A stretch of 19,246 nt of DNA from Moorena producens 3L (GCF_000211815.1 NZ_GL890925.1:1-19246); one strand, 5' to 3'; shown: positions 1-7,465, counted from the first letter of the stretch. Translations and numbers: made by a program. Notes: a model not told the origin generated them from the letters alone.

Positions 1-258
<258 letters not shown>

Positions 259-487
259 CAAGTTGTTTTTTTTCTTTCCCTGACTCTTAGTAAACAGTAA
301 TAATAACTGTTAACTTCGAACCAGTTCGGAATTTTAGGTTTTAGTTTTGGCCAATCTGTCCTATAATTAGGTCAGATTAACCTGAAAATTTCTTGACGAG
401 TAGCGACCGTATATTGGCTCTCAAACTATAGATTTTTCTTGGTTCGGGGCGGTGCGGTGCGCTTGGCTTTCCTCATCGCCATTTACT

Positions 488-516
488 AATTTACAGGGTA
501 AAAAAGCGTTTGTCAA
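488..516 (-). promoter_or_regulatory. Probable rRNA operon promoter
   Basis: On the minus strand a perfect -35 hexamer TTGACA (516-511) is followed by a 17-bp spacer and a -10 TAAATT (493-488, 4 of 6 matches), with TG directly before the -10. Transcription would start near 480, giving a leader of about 220 nt before 16S, a length usual for rrn operons. This is the only good -35 seen in the leader. The assignment is inference from consensus and position. Confidence 0.55.
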
Positions 517-520
517 CCTA

Positions 521-1185
521 AAACCGAAACTTTTTTCTTGATAAATCCTTGAAGCATAGGTATGGCAAGGGTTTTAGAATTTTTAAATTTTTTTTTGAAT
601 CCATTTCGGAGGTCTGACCAGGGGAAGAGGGGGAAGCTCTCAGGTCACAGGGGTAGCTTCTTTAGATTTGGTTCGGGAGTCGGGAGTCGGCAGCATTATT
701 TTGGGAATTCTTGTATATCTTAGATACATACCTGGTGACGGGCGTGTCTGTCGATCCTGCCTGTAAGTGCGGATTGGGACTGCTGCGATGCTCGCGAGTG
801 AAATGGGAAATTCACCTGGATTTACGGTAATTGTCCAGGATTCATCAGAGGCAAGATTAGTGAAGAGCCCTTTGCACTGGCACCATGAAATCCATTGTTG
901 AACAACTTACTAACCTAGCTCTGACAAGGCATTTGCGCCAGAATAAATAGGTATGCAGGGTGGTCTTGGGGAGAAAATGGCTTTATTACAGGGTTTAACC
1001 CATTAGCAACTGGCCTGGTTTCCACGGGGCTTACAAGGTGCGTTTACTTAGTGTCTCTGTTCGTGCAGCGTCTCCAAAGGAGAAAGGAGAATCACGGCGT
1101 GACCCACACAGCCCCTCCCCACTCGCCCTTTGCATCAAGAAATGTCTTGGCCATAAGTTACCGTTACCAAACACTGGAGGTGTCA
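521..1185. other. Gene-free spacer between the rrn promoter and glyQ
   Basis: The spacer separates two divergent transcription units. It holds a short 7-bp tandem repeat at 674-694 (CGGGAGT, CGGGAGT, CGGCAGC) and small palindromes such as GGGTTTAACCC near 994. A 21-codon ORF at 886-951 has no ribosome binding site. I saw no tRNA, RNase P, tmRNA or SRP RNA signature. The glyQ promoter must lie here but I could not single one out. Confidence 0.5.
1176..1180 (+). promoter_or_regulatory. Ribosome binding site deciding the glyQ GTG start
   Basis: GGAGG is followed by 5 nt and then GTG at 1186. It settles the start against the longer open frame beginning at 1051, which has no comparable site. Confidence 0.7.
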
Positions 1186-2064
1186 GTGAATTTTCAATCA
1201 GTGATTGCAACATTGAATCAATTCTGGGCAAAACATGGTTGCTTGATTGCCCAGTCCTACGATACCGAGAAAGGAGCAGGGACGATGAGTCCTCATACAT
1301 TCTTGAGAGCTATTGGTCCAGAACCCTGGTCAGTTGCTTATGTTGAACCATGCCGAAGACCTACCGATGGACGCTACGGCGAAAACCCGAATCGCTACCA
1401 GCACTACTACCAATACCAAGTACTGATCAAGCCGTCACTGAATAATATTCAAGATATTTACCTAGATTCCCTCAAAGCTTTAGGTATTTGCCCTGAAGAC
1501 CATGACATTCGCTTTGTTGAAGACAATTGGGAATCTCCTACCCTAGGGGCTTGGGGAGTTGGCTGGGAAGTCTGGTTAGATGGCATGGAAATTACTCAAT
1601 TTACCTACTTCCAACAGTGTGGTGGCATTGATTGTCGTCCTGTACCCATTGAGATCACCTATGGTTTGGAACGATTAGCTATGTATCTCCAGGAAGTAGA
1701 GGCTTTTACTAAAATCCAGTGGAATGACCAAATTAGCTATGGAGATGTTCACCTTCAGGGAGAAGTTGAACAATGTACTTATAATTTTGAATCCTCTAAC
1801 CCAGATTTACTGTTCACGCTATTTGGTCTTTACGAGCAAGAGGCAGAACAACTAACCCAGCGAGGACTTGTTATGCCTACACTAGACTACGTTCTGAAGT
1901 GTTCTCACACTTTCAACTTACTGGACGCTAGGGGTGTGATTTCAGTGACTGAGCGAACTCGTTATATCGGTAGAATTCGCAATCTAGCAAGGCGAGTGGC
2001 TCAACTCTATTTGCAACAACGAGAGATGTTAGGGTTCCCGCTCAATAAACAGACCATAGCTTGA
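1186..2064 (+). CDS. glyQ: Glycyl-tRNA synthetase alpha subunit
   Basis: This is the alpha chain of the bacterial (alpha2-beta2) glycyl-tRNA synthetase, which holds the class II catalytic core that activates glycine with ATP. The N-terminus NFQSVIATLNQFWAKHGC, then SYDTEKGAGTMSPHTFLRAI and the segment from GIDCRPVPIEITYGLERLAM, are diagnostic. An open frame reaches back to 1051, but those 45 residues do not resemble the family. I chose the GTG at 1186 because GGAGG (1176-1180) stands 5 nt before it and the family begins at this residue. The product is 292 aa, a normal length. glyS, the beta subunit gene, is not adjacent; the two are commonly separate in cyanobacteria. Confidence 0.95.
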   Translation: MNFQSVIATLNQFWAKHGCLIAQSYDTEKGAGTMSPHTFLRAIGPEPWSVAYVEPCRRPTDGRYGENPNRYQHYYQYQVLIKPSLNNIQDIYLDSLKALGICPEDHDIRFVEDNWESPTLGAWGVGWEVWLDGMEITQFTYFQQCGGIDCRPVPIEITYGLERLAMYLQEVEAFTKIQWNDQISYGDVHLQGEVEQCTYNFESSNPDLLFTLFGLYEQEAEQLTQRGLVMPTLDYVLKCSHTFNLLDARGVISVTERTRYIGRIRNLARRVAQLYLQQREMLGFPLNKQTIA

Positions 2065-2141
2065 ATCTAGAACACAAAGAGCTTGACCCAATCGGTAGCA
2101 GCAAGGCATTCCTACCAGTAATCACGACTGAGAGTGTATTC

Positions 2142-2236
2142 GCCAGGACTTACGCAAAAATGGGCATCGAAACCTATAGGTAGTAGGGTGCTTTATTAAC
2201 TCACACCACATCTAGATTTACTAGGTAAGTCCTGGC
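2142..2236. repeat. MITE-like element with 12-bp terminal inverted repeats
   Basis: GCCAGGACTTAC (2142-2153) and GTAAGTCCTGGC (2225-2236) are perfect inverted repeats bounding 95 bp with no ORF. Ends of the type CAGGACTTACGCA are, from memory, common on cyanobacterial miniature inverted-repeat elements. No clear target-site duplication is visible outside the repeats. The element fills the gap between convergent glyQ and the amidase gene, so its hairpin could also act as a terminator for both. Confidence 0.65.
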
Positions 2237-2250
2237 ACTCTTGACCCCTG

Positions 2251-3276
2251 TCACTGGAGGATATTGCTAGTGCTTGGAATTGCTGGATCAACGGGTCGAG
2301 CGACTACAATCCCAAGGGAATGTCTAACATGTCTGGCATACCGTTGTAAATCACGGGCAATGGTGACTCTACCGGCAGGTGATGCATGAATAAAACCGAT
2401 ATTCCCATCAGCAGTACGATACACTAAGCCAGTGTGGGTGACATCTAGACCAGGAATAGTAGTAGCAATGCCAATAATATCCCCTGGTTGCAGTTGATTG
2501 TAGGCTTTCCTAATCTGATCATGGGGAATGAAATTAACAGTTGTCTGCTTCAGATTAGCTTCCATGGCTACTATACACTGGTAATTTGACTCATCACTTA
2601 CTAAAGATGGGTACTTACCCCTGTGTTTACTCATGTAGTTGAGGGTTTTCTGGCGGGATACTCCTCCTAAATCTAGCGCTATGTTTTTAACTGTGCCCCT
2701 TCTCTGATTGTCATCAATCCATTGAGAGAAATAGTGTAATCGGCTGCAATAGCCATTTAGATTACCATCCCCATAACGCTGGTCACGAAGGTGATTGACA
2801 AAGGTCTGCTGAGAATAATCCTTTACGGTTATCCCTCGCGCTAGGGCTAGAATGGTTTCCACAAAAAGGACGCAGTCAAATTCATTGAGGGTGATAACTA
2901 AAGTTTCTTGACTGGCTTGGTCTAATAAGTGAGCTTTATAGCTTGCGCCCAAAAATTGCTGTGCGATCGCTTGCATGATCTCTGGGAGCGTCCGCTCAGA
3001 CAAGTGGTTTGCGATCGCATACTCCATCACCTGCTCGAAACGCTTTTTATCTGCTGGGTCACTAATTTCTGGTAGGGGAAATTGGGCTATCATCAGTGAC
3101 TCAGCCCTATCCTTTAATGATTCGGATATAGTGCTAGTAATTAATTTGCTAGTAATTAATCGTTTATGGCCTAGTTGACCAGATTCTGACTCAACAGTAG
3201 CTTGAGATACTAAACCAGAAGCCACACAACACGTGAGTATATAAAAAACCGCAGCTAGCCTCAAGCTTTTTTTCAT
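2251..3276 (-). CDS. Exported DUF1460 (N-acetylmuramoyl-L-alanine amidase-like) protein
   Basis: The 341-aa protein begins with a basic and hydrophobic Sec signal (MKKSLRLAAVFYILTCC), with likely cleavage after SQA near residue 26. The rest matches DUF1460, a cysteine-peptidase-fold family that includes a Bacteroides amidase-like enzyme acting on peptidoglycan fragments. The candidate catalytic Cys is C135 in NEFDCVLFVET; candidate histidines are H281 (VTHTGLVY) and H297 (FIHASP). The conserved block RYGDGNLNGYCSRLHYFSQW is at 167-186. Residues 39-50 contain a repeat (LITSKLITST) coming from a 15-bp duplication in the linker after the signal. The expected site is periplasm or outer surface, acting on cell-wall peptides; the substrate is inferred from the family only. 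Confidence 0.8.
   Translation of the reverse strand: MKKSLRLAAVFYILTCCVASGLVSQATVESESGQLGHKRLITSKLITSTISESLKDRAESLMIAQFPLPEISDPADKKRFEQVMEYAIANHLSERTLPEIMQAIAQQFLGASYKAHLLDQASQETLVITLNEFDCVLFVETILALARGITVKDYSQQTFVNHLRDQRYGDGNLNGYCSRLHYFSQWIDDNQRRGTVKNIALDLGGVSRQKTLNYMSKHRGKYPSLVSDESNYQCIVAMEANLKQTTVNFIPHDQIRKAYNQLQPGDIIGIATTIPGLDVTHTGLVYRTADGNIGFIHASPAGRVTIARDLQRYARHVRHSLGIVVARPVDPAIPSTSNILQ
3133..3162. repeat. 15-bp tandem duplication inside the DUF1460 gene
   Basis: GCTAGTAATTAAT recurs at 3133-3145 and 3148-3160; units 3133-3147 and 3148-3162 agree at 13 of 15 bases. It is in frame and adds five residues in the linker between signal peptide and domain. Confidence 0.8.
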
Positions 3277-3427
3277 TCTTAAACCTACAAACCTACCCTA
3301 AACCGAATGCGAAGGGAGAACCACTTTTGATCTGTTAACCCATATTTATTCACTGGTCAGTGTTAACTATTTCACTGGCAACTTTAGGCTCCACAAAATT
3401 ATTTTCCTGTTCAGCATTTTTGACACT

Positions 3428-3449
3428 CCCCATAGCTAGAAGCTAGGGG
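3428..3449 (-). ncRNA. Right-end hairpin of the IS, likely part of the omega (guide) RNA scaffold
   Basis: The 3' end of tnpB folds as CCCC-TAGCT / AGCTA-T-GGGG with a TCT loop. In characterised TnpB systems the guide RNA scaffold overlaps the tnpB 3' end and the guide is read from flanking DNA just outside the right end. By that model the guide would be the minus-strand sequence below about 3420. The RNA itself is inferred; only the hairpin is seen. Confidence 0.4.
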
Positions 3450-4743
3450 ATTCTTGGTTCAACGAGCTGACTTGCTCAACCAGACCGGAATCAGGAAGAG
3501 TAGAGGCCAATTCTCCCCAAGCGTTAATTAAAGTTCCCGTGTGCCCCACGGTACTCAAGGCTCTAGTTAGGATGTTTTTGGCGGCATTGTGGTCGCGATC
3601 TAGCCGACACCCACACTTACAGACATGGGTTCGAGTTGATAATGACTTCTTGACCACCTCACCACAATTGGAACAATTCTGGCTTGTATAAGCAGGATTA
3701 ACTGCGACAGTTATCCGACCAAACTTTTGACCAAAATACTCCAACCATTCCCTAAACTGGTACCAACCTGCATCATTAATAGACTTGGCGAGACAGTGAT
3801 TTTTAACTAAGTTTTTAACCCTCAAATTTTCGTAAGCGACCAGGTCGTTAGACCTGATTACGCAACTTGCCGGAGACGAAACCTTAGATAGTGGAGCCTT
3901 TATGGGTGTTCGGCTTTGCATAAAAGGGTTAAATCTTTTGTAATAAGGCTCCACTATCTTACGGTAACTTCTAACCAGTCTCTTGGCATGTTCTTCACGT
4001 TGCCTACTTATTTTGAGGTGTGTCCTGCCTAGTCTATTAATGGCTTTCTTTCGGTTAGCAGAGCCTTTCTTTTTTCGAGAAACCCGACGCTGATAGAACT
4101 TTAATCGTTTCTCGCCTTTTCGGTAAAATCTAGGATTGGGTTCTGCATATCCATCTGAGTCCGTATAAAACTCTTTTAAGCCAACATCTAGGCCGACATT
4201 ACAGCCAGTGGCTTGTAATTGTTCTGAAGTATCAACTTTCACGCAAAATTGAATGTAGTAGCCATCAGCTCTTTGGACTATGCGAACCCGCTTTATGAGC
4301 TTAGGGTCGAATCGCCATAAGTCCCAGGTACCCTTGAGCTTTACTTGCCCAATCCCCTTTTTGTCCGTGAATTTTATCGACTTACTATCTGGGGATAACT
4401 TCCATCCAGATTGCTTATACTCGACTGACCTAGAATGCTTCTTAAATTTTGGATACCCTTTCTTCCCCGGGACTTTCTTTTTACAGTTATCAAAGAAGCG
4501 TTTAATAGCACGTTCTACGTTTTCAACAGATGCTTGACAAGCATGGCTGTTAAGATGTTTGACAAATTCAAATTCATCCCTTAATTGAGTGTTGTATCGA
4601 TAGAGTTCTTTCTTTCCAATTCCACGATTATCCATCCAGAATCGGAGCACCTTGTTTCTGACAAAGCGAGCTGTTCTAATAGCTTCATTTATTGCTACTT
4701 TCTGACTCTCTTTTAAGACAGCCTTGAACTCCATTCCCAGCAC
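3436..4743 (-). CDS. tnpB: TnpB, RNA-guided nuclease-type protein of IS200/IS605 family, carrying an in-frame insertion
   Basis: The 435-aa protein has the three RuvC acidic residues D186 (NVGLDVGLKEFYTD), E305 (LVAYENLRV) and D384 (LDRDHNAAKN), and a zinc finger with C357, C360 (CSNC) and C375, C377, C379 (CKCGC). The translation start is GTG at 4743, preceded by AGGAGGTGA seven nt away. Family members, as I remember them, are about 400 aa and read directly from the ISRQR..A..LA segment to CV..SND. Here about 34 residues (258-292, EPYYKRFNPFMQ and neighbours) are added just before the RuvC E305 strand. They are encoded by a palindromic repeat at 3870-3971. The frame stays open, but activity may be impaired. 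The stop codon lies inside the right-end hairpin. Confidence 0.92.
   Translation of the reverse strand: MLGMEFKAVLKESQKVAINEAIRTARFVRNKVLRFWMDNRGIGKKELYRYNTQLRDEFEFVKHLNSHACQASVENVERAIKRFFDNCKKKVPGKKGYPKFKKHSRSVEYKQSGWKLSPDSKSIKFTDKKGIGQVKLKGTWDLWRFDPKLIKRVRIVQRADGYYIQFCVKVDTSEQLQATGCNVGLDVGLKEFYTDSDGYAEPNPRFYRKGEKRLKFYQRRVSRKKKGSANRKKAINRLGRTHLKISRQREEHAKRLVRSYRKIVEPYYKRFNPFMQSRTPIKAPLSKVSSPASCVIRSNDLVAYENLRVKNLVKNHCLAKSINDAGWYQFREWLEYFGQKFGRITVAVNPAYTSQNCSNCGEVVKKSLSTRTHVCKCGCRLDRDHNAAKNILTRALSTVGHTGTLINAWGELASTLPDSGLVEQVSSLNQESPSF
3870..3971 (-). repeat. Palindromic miniature element, copy A (inside tnpB)
   Basis: The plus strand runs from CCGGAGACGAAACCTTAG to CTTACGGTAACTTC. Its arms AGATAGTGGAGCCTT and AAGGCTCCACTATCT are perfect inverted repeats of 15 bp. 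The element is 102 bp, exactly 34 codons, so tnpB is not frameshifted. Copy B at 4860-5015 shares both ends and several internal blocks (GCCTTTATGG, GCATAAAA, GGTTAAA) in inverted orientation. Confidence 0.85.
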
Positions 4744-4782
4744 TTTACTATCACCTCCTTTGCTGTAGTTTCTTTACTTACT

Positions 4783-4788
4783 ATTATA
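4783..4788 (-). promoter_or_regulatory. Candidate -10 box of the tnpB promoter
   Basis: A perfect TATAAT lies on the minus strand about 40 nt before the tnpB GTG. No good -35 hexamer stands 16-18 bp upstream. The call rests on the -10 match and position. Confidence 0.35.
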
Positions 4789-4811
4789 GTCGAACTATTG
4801 AAGTAAAAGTT

Positions 4812-4844
4812 CCCGAACAGTTAGGGAATAAATTACCGTTCGGG
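4812..4844. repeat. Inverted repeat upstream of tnpB
   Basis: CCCGAAC (4812-4818) and GTTCGGG (4838-4844) are perfect 7-bp inverted repeats with a 19-nt loop. The outer bases GTTAG and CTAAC near 4820 and 4845 could pair alternatively. It could be the left-end hairpin of the insertion sequence or an independent structure. Confidence 0.5.
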
Positions 4845-4859
4845 CTAACCCCATGGTTT

Positions 4860-5015
4860 GAAGTTACCGTAAGGAGAGTGGAGCCTTGTCTTGATGCAGT
4901 CGCTCATGGGGGAAACCCCCAAGACCGCGCTGCATCGCTAATCAATAAGTTTTAACCTTTTTATGCATAGCCTGCCAACCATAAAGGCTCCACTCTCCTA
5001 AGGTTTCGTCTCCGG
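4860..5015 (+). repeat. Palindromic miniature element, copy B (interrupted)
   Basis: This is the inverted counterpart of copy A. Its arms are AGGAGAGTGGAGCCTT and the exact complement (16 bp). It shares the outer ends GAAGTTACCGTAAG and CCTAAGGTTTCGTCTCCGG. Compared with copy A it is about 54 bp longer because a 50-bp palindrome (4889-4938) sits next to one arm. The rest of the 4744-5093 spacer holds the tnpB upstream region and a small GGGC-GCAA-GCCC hairpin (minus strand, 5028-5039) downstream of leuD, with no T-run to make it a clear terminator. Confidence 0.85.
4889..4938 (-). repeat. 50-bp dispersed palindromic repeat, copy 1 (nested)
   Basis: The minus strand reads GCGATGCAGCGCGGTCTTGG and so on to GACTGCATCAAGA. 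It matches 8904-8953 at every base except one in the loop (TTT here, TCT there). GATGCAG and CTGCATC plus GGGGG and CCCCC form an imperfect hairpin of about 20 bp. It is inserted inside copy B of the larger palindromic element. Confidence 0.9.
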
Positions 5016-5093
5016 GATAGAATCCAGGGGCTTGCGCCCTCAGGGTCTTCGGTCAAGTTATGTCTAGTTAAGCAGATCCTAGTTAATCAGCTA

Positions 5094-5696
5094 CTAAGAA
5101 ACAACTCCCCAATCCATATAAGGCAACCTAGCCGCTGTGGATCGAATCGCTTCTACTTGAGCAACCAGTTGTCCACAAGTATCCCAAGTCCCAGTCAACA
5201 GCATGTTTCTTGGTCCATCCTCCATAAACACAGAAGCCTGCAACTCACCACAATAGACTTGCATCTCTTCCAAATCCAAGGTCATCGGGATTTCAGGATT
5301 CTCATGGAGGCTTGTTTGTAATTGCTTGACGGTTTCCGAGTCAGCGGTCACACAGGGAAGCCCTATCGCCAAGCAGTTACCAAAAAAGATTTCGGCAAAA
5401 CTCTCTCCGACAATTCCTTGAATCCCCCATTTAGATATCGCTTGAGGGGCATGTTCCCGTGAAGACCCACAGCCAAAGTTACCATTTACTACTAAAACCG
5501 TTGCACCTTGATAGTGGGGTTGGTCAAAGGGATGTTGTCCGTTAGCTTGAGCGCGGTCATCAACAAAAACCTGTTGTCCGAGACCATCAAAGGTCACACA
5601 GCGCAAAAATCGAGCTGGGATAATCCGGTCGGTGTCGATATCATTCCCTACTACAGGAATTCCTGTTCCGGTAATCATCTTTACTTCACTACTCAT
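5094..5696 (-). CDS. leuD: 3-isopropylmalate dehydratase small subunit
   Basis: LeuD forms the swivel domain that completes the LeuC active site and isomerises 2-isopropylmalate to 3-isopropylmalate in leucine synthesis (cytoplasm). Signature segments are GNDIDTDRIIPARFL (residues 17-31) and NFGCGSSREHA (73-83), the conserved swivel-domain loop of the aconitase family. At 200 aa the length is normal. It starts 11 bp after the leuC stop, so the two are surely co-transcribed and translated in fixed ratio. Confidence 0.96.
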   Translation of the reverse strand: MSSEVKMITGTGIPVVGNDIDTDRIIPARFLRCVTFDGLGQQVFVDDRAQANGQHPFDQPHYQGATVLVVNGNFGCGSSREHAPQAISKWGIQGIVGESFAEIFFGNCLAIGLPCVTADSETVKQLQTSLHENPEIPMTLDLEEMQVYCGELQASVFMEDGPRNMLLTGTWDTCGQLVAQVEAIRSTAARLPYMDWGVVS

Positions 5697-5707
5697 CAGA
5701 CCTGCTC

Positions 5708-7114
5708 CTATACCATCAACTCCCGAACATCAGCCACTGCCCCTTTAACGGCTGCGGCTACAACCATAGCTGGACTCATCAACAACGTCCGTCCCGTGGA
5801 AGACCCCTGGCGACCTTTAAAATTGCGGTTAGAAGACGAAGCACTAATCTGACTCCCTTGGAGTTTGTCCGGATTCATTGCCAAACACATCGAGCATCCA
5901 GGCTCTCGCCACTCAAACCCAGCCTCCACAAAGACTTGATCGAGTCCTTCTGCTTCTGCTTCTTGCTTAACCCGTTCCGAACCTGGAACCACAAAGGCTT
6001 TGACTCCCTCAGCCACATGATGACCTTGAGCAAATTTAGCGGCTTCTCGCAGGTCAGTCAGTCTACCATTGGTGCAGCTACCGATAAAACACACATCCAC
6101 CTTTGTGCCTTGAATTTCTGTGCCTGGAGTTAGCTGCATGTACTCATAGGCTTGTTGTGCGATCGCTCTTTCCGTTTCTGGCAAACTCTCCGGTATCGGA
6201 ATGGTTTCATTAACCGCAATTCCTTGACCTGGTGTAATCCCCCAGGTCACTGTAGGCGCAATGTCTGCCGCCTCAAACCTAACCACATCATCATACACGG
6301 CATCATCATCGGACCGGATACTGTTCCACCAAGCCACCGCCTGATCCCAATCTGCGCCCTTGGGAGCAAAATCTTTCCCCTTAAGATAGTCAAAGGTTAC
6401 CTGATCCGGGTTAACATAGCCGCACCGAGCCCCCCCCTCGATGGACATATTACACACAGTCATCCGTCCTTCCATGGACATCTGTTCAAAAGTAGTACCA
6501 GCATATTCATAGGCATAGCCAACGCCACCTTTGACCCCTAATTTACGGATGATGTGTAAGATCACATCTTTCGGGTAAACCCCTGGGGGTAAACTACCAT
6601 TCACCTCTATTTTGCGAACCTTAAGCTTAGACAATGCCAAGGTTTGGGAAGCTAAGACATCACGGACTTGAGAGGTACCAATTCCAAATGCGATCGCACC
6701 AAACGCACCATGAGTCGAAGTATGGGAATCCCCGCAAGCCACCGTCATGCCTGGCTGAGTCAACCCTTGTTCCGGAGCAATCACATGGACAATGCCCTGA
6801 TTCCCAGAGCCGATATTATAAAATCGAATCCCAAACTCCTTACTACTGTTTTCCAACGCTTGCATCATCTCCTCTGCCAAGACATCAGCAAACGGACGAC
6901 CTTGGTTTTCCGTCGGAACAATATGGTCTACCGTTGCCACAGTTCGTTCCGGAAACAGCACTTTCAATCCCCGTTCCCGCAGCATCGCAAAGGCTTGGGG
7001 ACTAGTAACTTCATGAATTAAGTGTAAACCAATAAATAGTTGAGTCTGACCCGAAGGCAACGTGCCAACACTATGTAAATCCCAAACTTTGTCAAACAGT
7101 GTTCTCGCGCTCAT
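5708..7114 (-). CDS. leuC: 3-isopropylmalate dehydratase large subunit
   Basis: LeuC is the aconitase-family large subunit that binds the [4Fe-4S] cluster. The ligands C347 (CFIGSCTNGR) and C407, C410 (GCSMC) are present, as is the substrate-loop motif GDSHTSTHGAFGAIAFGIGTS broken across 128-148. The 468-aa length is normal. It is the first gene of leuC-leuD; the rest of the leucine pathway (leuA, leuB) is not in the window. The gene contains two HIP1 octamers (6159-6166 and 6690-6697). Confidence 0.97.
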   Translation of the reverse strand: MSARTLFDKVWDLHSVGTLPSGQTQLFIGLHLIHEVTSPQAFAMLRERGLKVLFPERTVATVDHIVPTENQGRPFADVLAEEMMQALENSSKEFGIRFYNIGSGNQGIVHVIAPEQGLTQPGMTVACGDSHTSTHGAFGAIAFGIGTSQVRDVLASQTLALSKLKVRKIEVNGSLPPGVYPKDVILHIIRKLGVKGGVGYAYEYAGTTFEQMSMEGRMTVCNMSIEGGARCGYVNPDQVTFDYLKGKDFAPKGADWDQAVAWWNSIRSDDDAVYDDVVRFEAADIAPTVTWGITPGQGIAVNETIPIPESLPETERAIAQQAYEYMQLTPGTEIQGTKVDVCFIGSCTNGRLTDLREAAKFAQGHHVAEGVKAFVVPGSERVKQEAEAEGLDQVFVEAGFEWREPGCSMCLAMNPDKLQGSQISASSSNRNFKGRQGSSTGRTLLMSPAMVVAAAVKGAVADVRELMV

Positions 7115-7177
7115 TTAGAAAAGGCTTCTTACCTGGAATCCAAGACAGGGGTAATGTATTTTACCCCCAGATTTCAC

Positions 7178-7205
7178 ATTCTATTCTAAAATATGTCCTG
7201 TTCAA
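7178..7205 (-). promoter_or_regulatory. Candidate leuCD promoter
   Basis: On the minus strand TTGAAC (7205-7200) and TAGAAT (7183-7178) are separated by 16 bp, about 65 nt upstream of the leuC ATG. The -10 matches 5 of 6 bases and the -35 matches 4 of 6. No leader peptide or T-box was recognised. Confidence 0.35.
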
Positions 7206-7259
7206 CACAGGTTTTACATTTTTGCTAAAAAAATTAACAGCTTCCCTATAATTATTCAG

Positions 7260-7308
7260 CTATCATCTATCATCTATCAGCCATTAGCTATCAGCATGCA
7301 GCTTATGG
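7260..7308. repeat. Degenerate 7-bp tandem repeats
   Basis: Seven consecutive heptads read CTATCAT, CTATCAT, CTATCAG, CCATTAG, CTATCAG, CATGCAG, CTTATGG. The period of 7 is kept while the unit drifts. It lies in the leuC-rhomboid spacer (7115-7465), where no gene was found. Confidence 0.75.
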
Positions 7309-7380
7309 GCTATTATGGGCAAGCTACGACAACAGCTTTTGAATAAAACCGGTAAATTTCTTTAATCAATGTTATTGAAA

Positions 7381-7443
7381 GCTGAGTGCTGACTGCTGAG
7401 TTCTGACTACTGAGTGCTGACTGCTGAGTGCTGACTGCTGAAG
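7381..7443. repeat. Nine alternating 7-bp tandem repeats
   Basis: Nine heptads alternate mainly between GCTGAGT and GCTGACT, with two units starting TCTGACT and ACTGAGT and a last GCTGAAG. The real period is therefore 7 with a 14-bp superperiod. Such short tandem repeats are known in filamentous cyanobacteria. It sits just downstream of the rhomboid gene. Confidence 0.92.
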
Positions 7444-7465
7444 GCTTCCCCATCCCCACCAATCA

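Larger units (their letters stand above)
3421..4743 (-). mobile_element. tnpB-only IS200/IS605-type insertion sequence (left boundary uncertain)
   Basis: The unit holds tnpB without a tnpA. Its right end carries a hairpin (3428-3449) of the kind that ends IS200/IS605 elements: CCCC, TAGCT, loop TCT, AGCTA, a bulged T, GGGG, followed by AGTGTCA. The left end is not defined; a palindrome CCCGAAC/GTTCGGG at 4812-4818 and 4838-4844, upstream of tnpB, may belong to it. Without tnpA the element would need TnpA supplied in trans to move. Confidence 0.6.

Noticed and set aside
304..330. Possible tRNA T-arm (GGTTCGAAG on the minus strand) in the rRNA leader
   Set aside because: The stem bases around it do not pair and no anticodon or acceptor arm can be built nearby.
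886..951. Small 21-codon ORF (MKSIVEQLTN...) upstream of glyQ
   Set aside because: It has no ribosome binding site, no known family and no sign of coding conservation; a frame of this length is expected by chance.
1051..1185. N-terminal extension of glyQ in the same open frame
   Set aside because: The 45 residues are unlike the family, and a GGAGG ribosome binding site precedes the GTG at 1186, where family proteins begin.
4889..4938. Possible CRISPR repeat or rho-independent terminator
   Set aside because: There is no regular spacing of copies, and no T-run follows the hairpin; the second copy is 4 kb away.
5028..5039. GGGC-GCAA-GCCC hairpin as leuD terminator
   Set aside because: The stem is only 4 bp and lacks a following T-run on the minus strand.
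5508..7021. Plus-strand open frames across leuC and leuD
   Set aside because: They lie opposite two well-identified genes and their translations have no recognisable domain; they are shadow frames.
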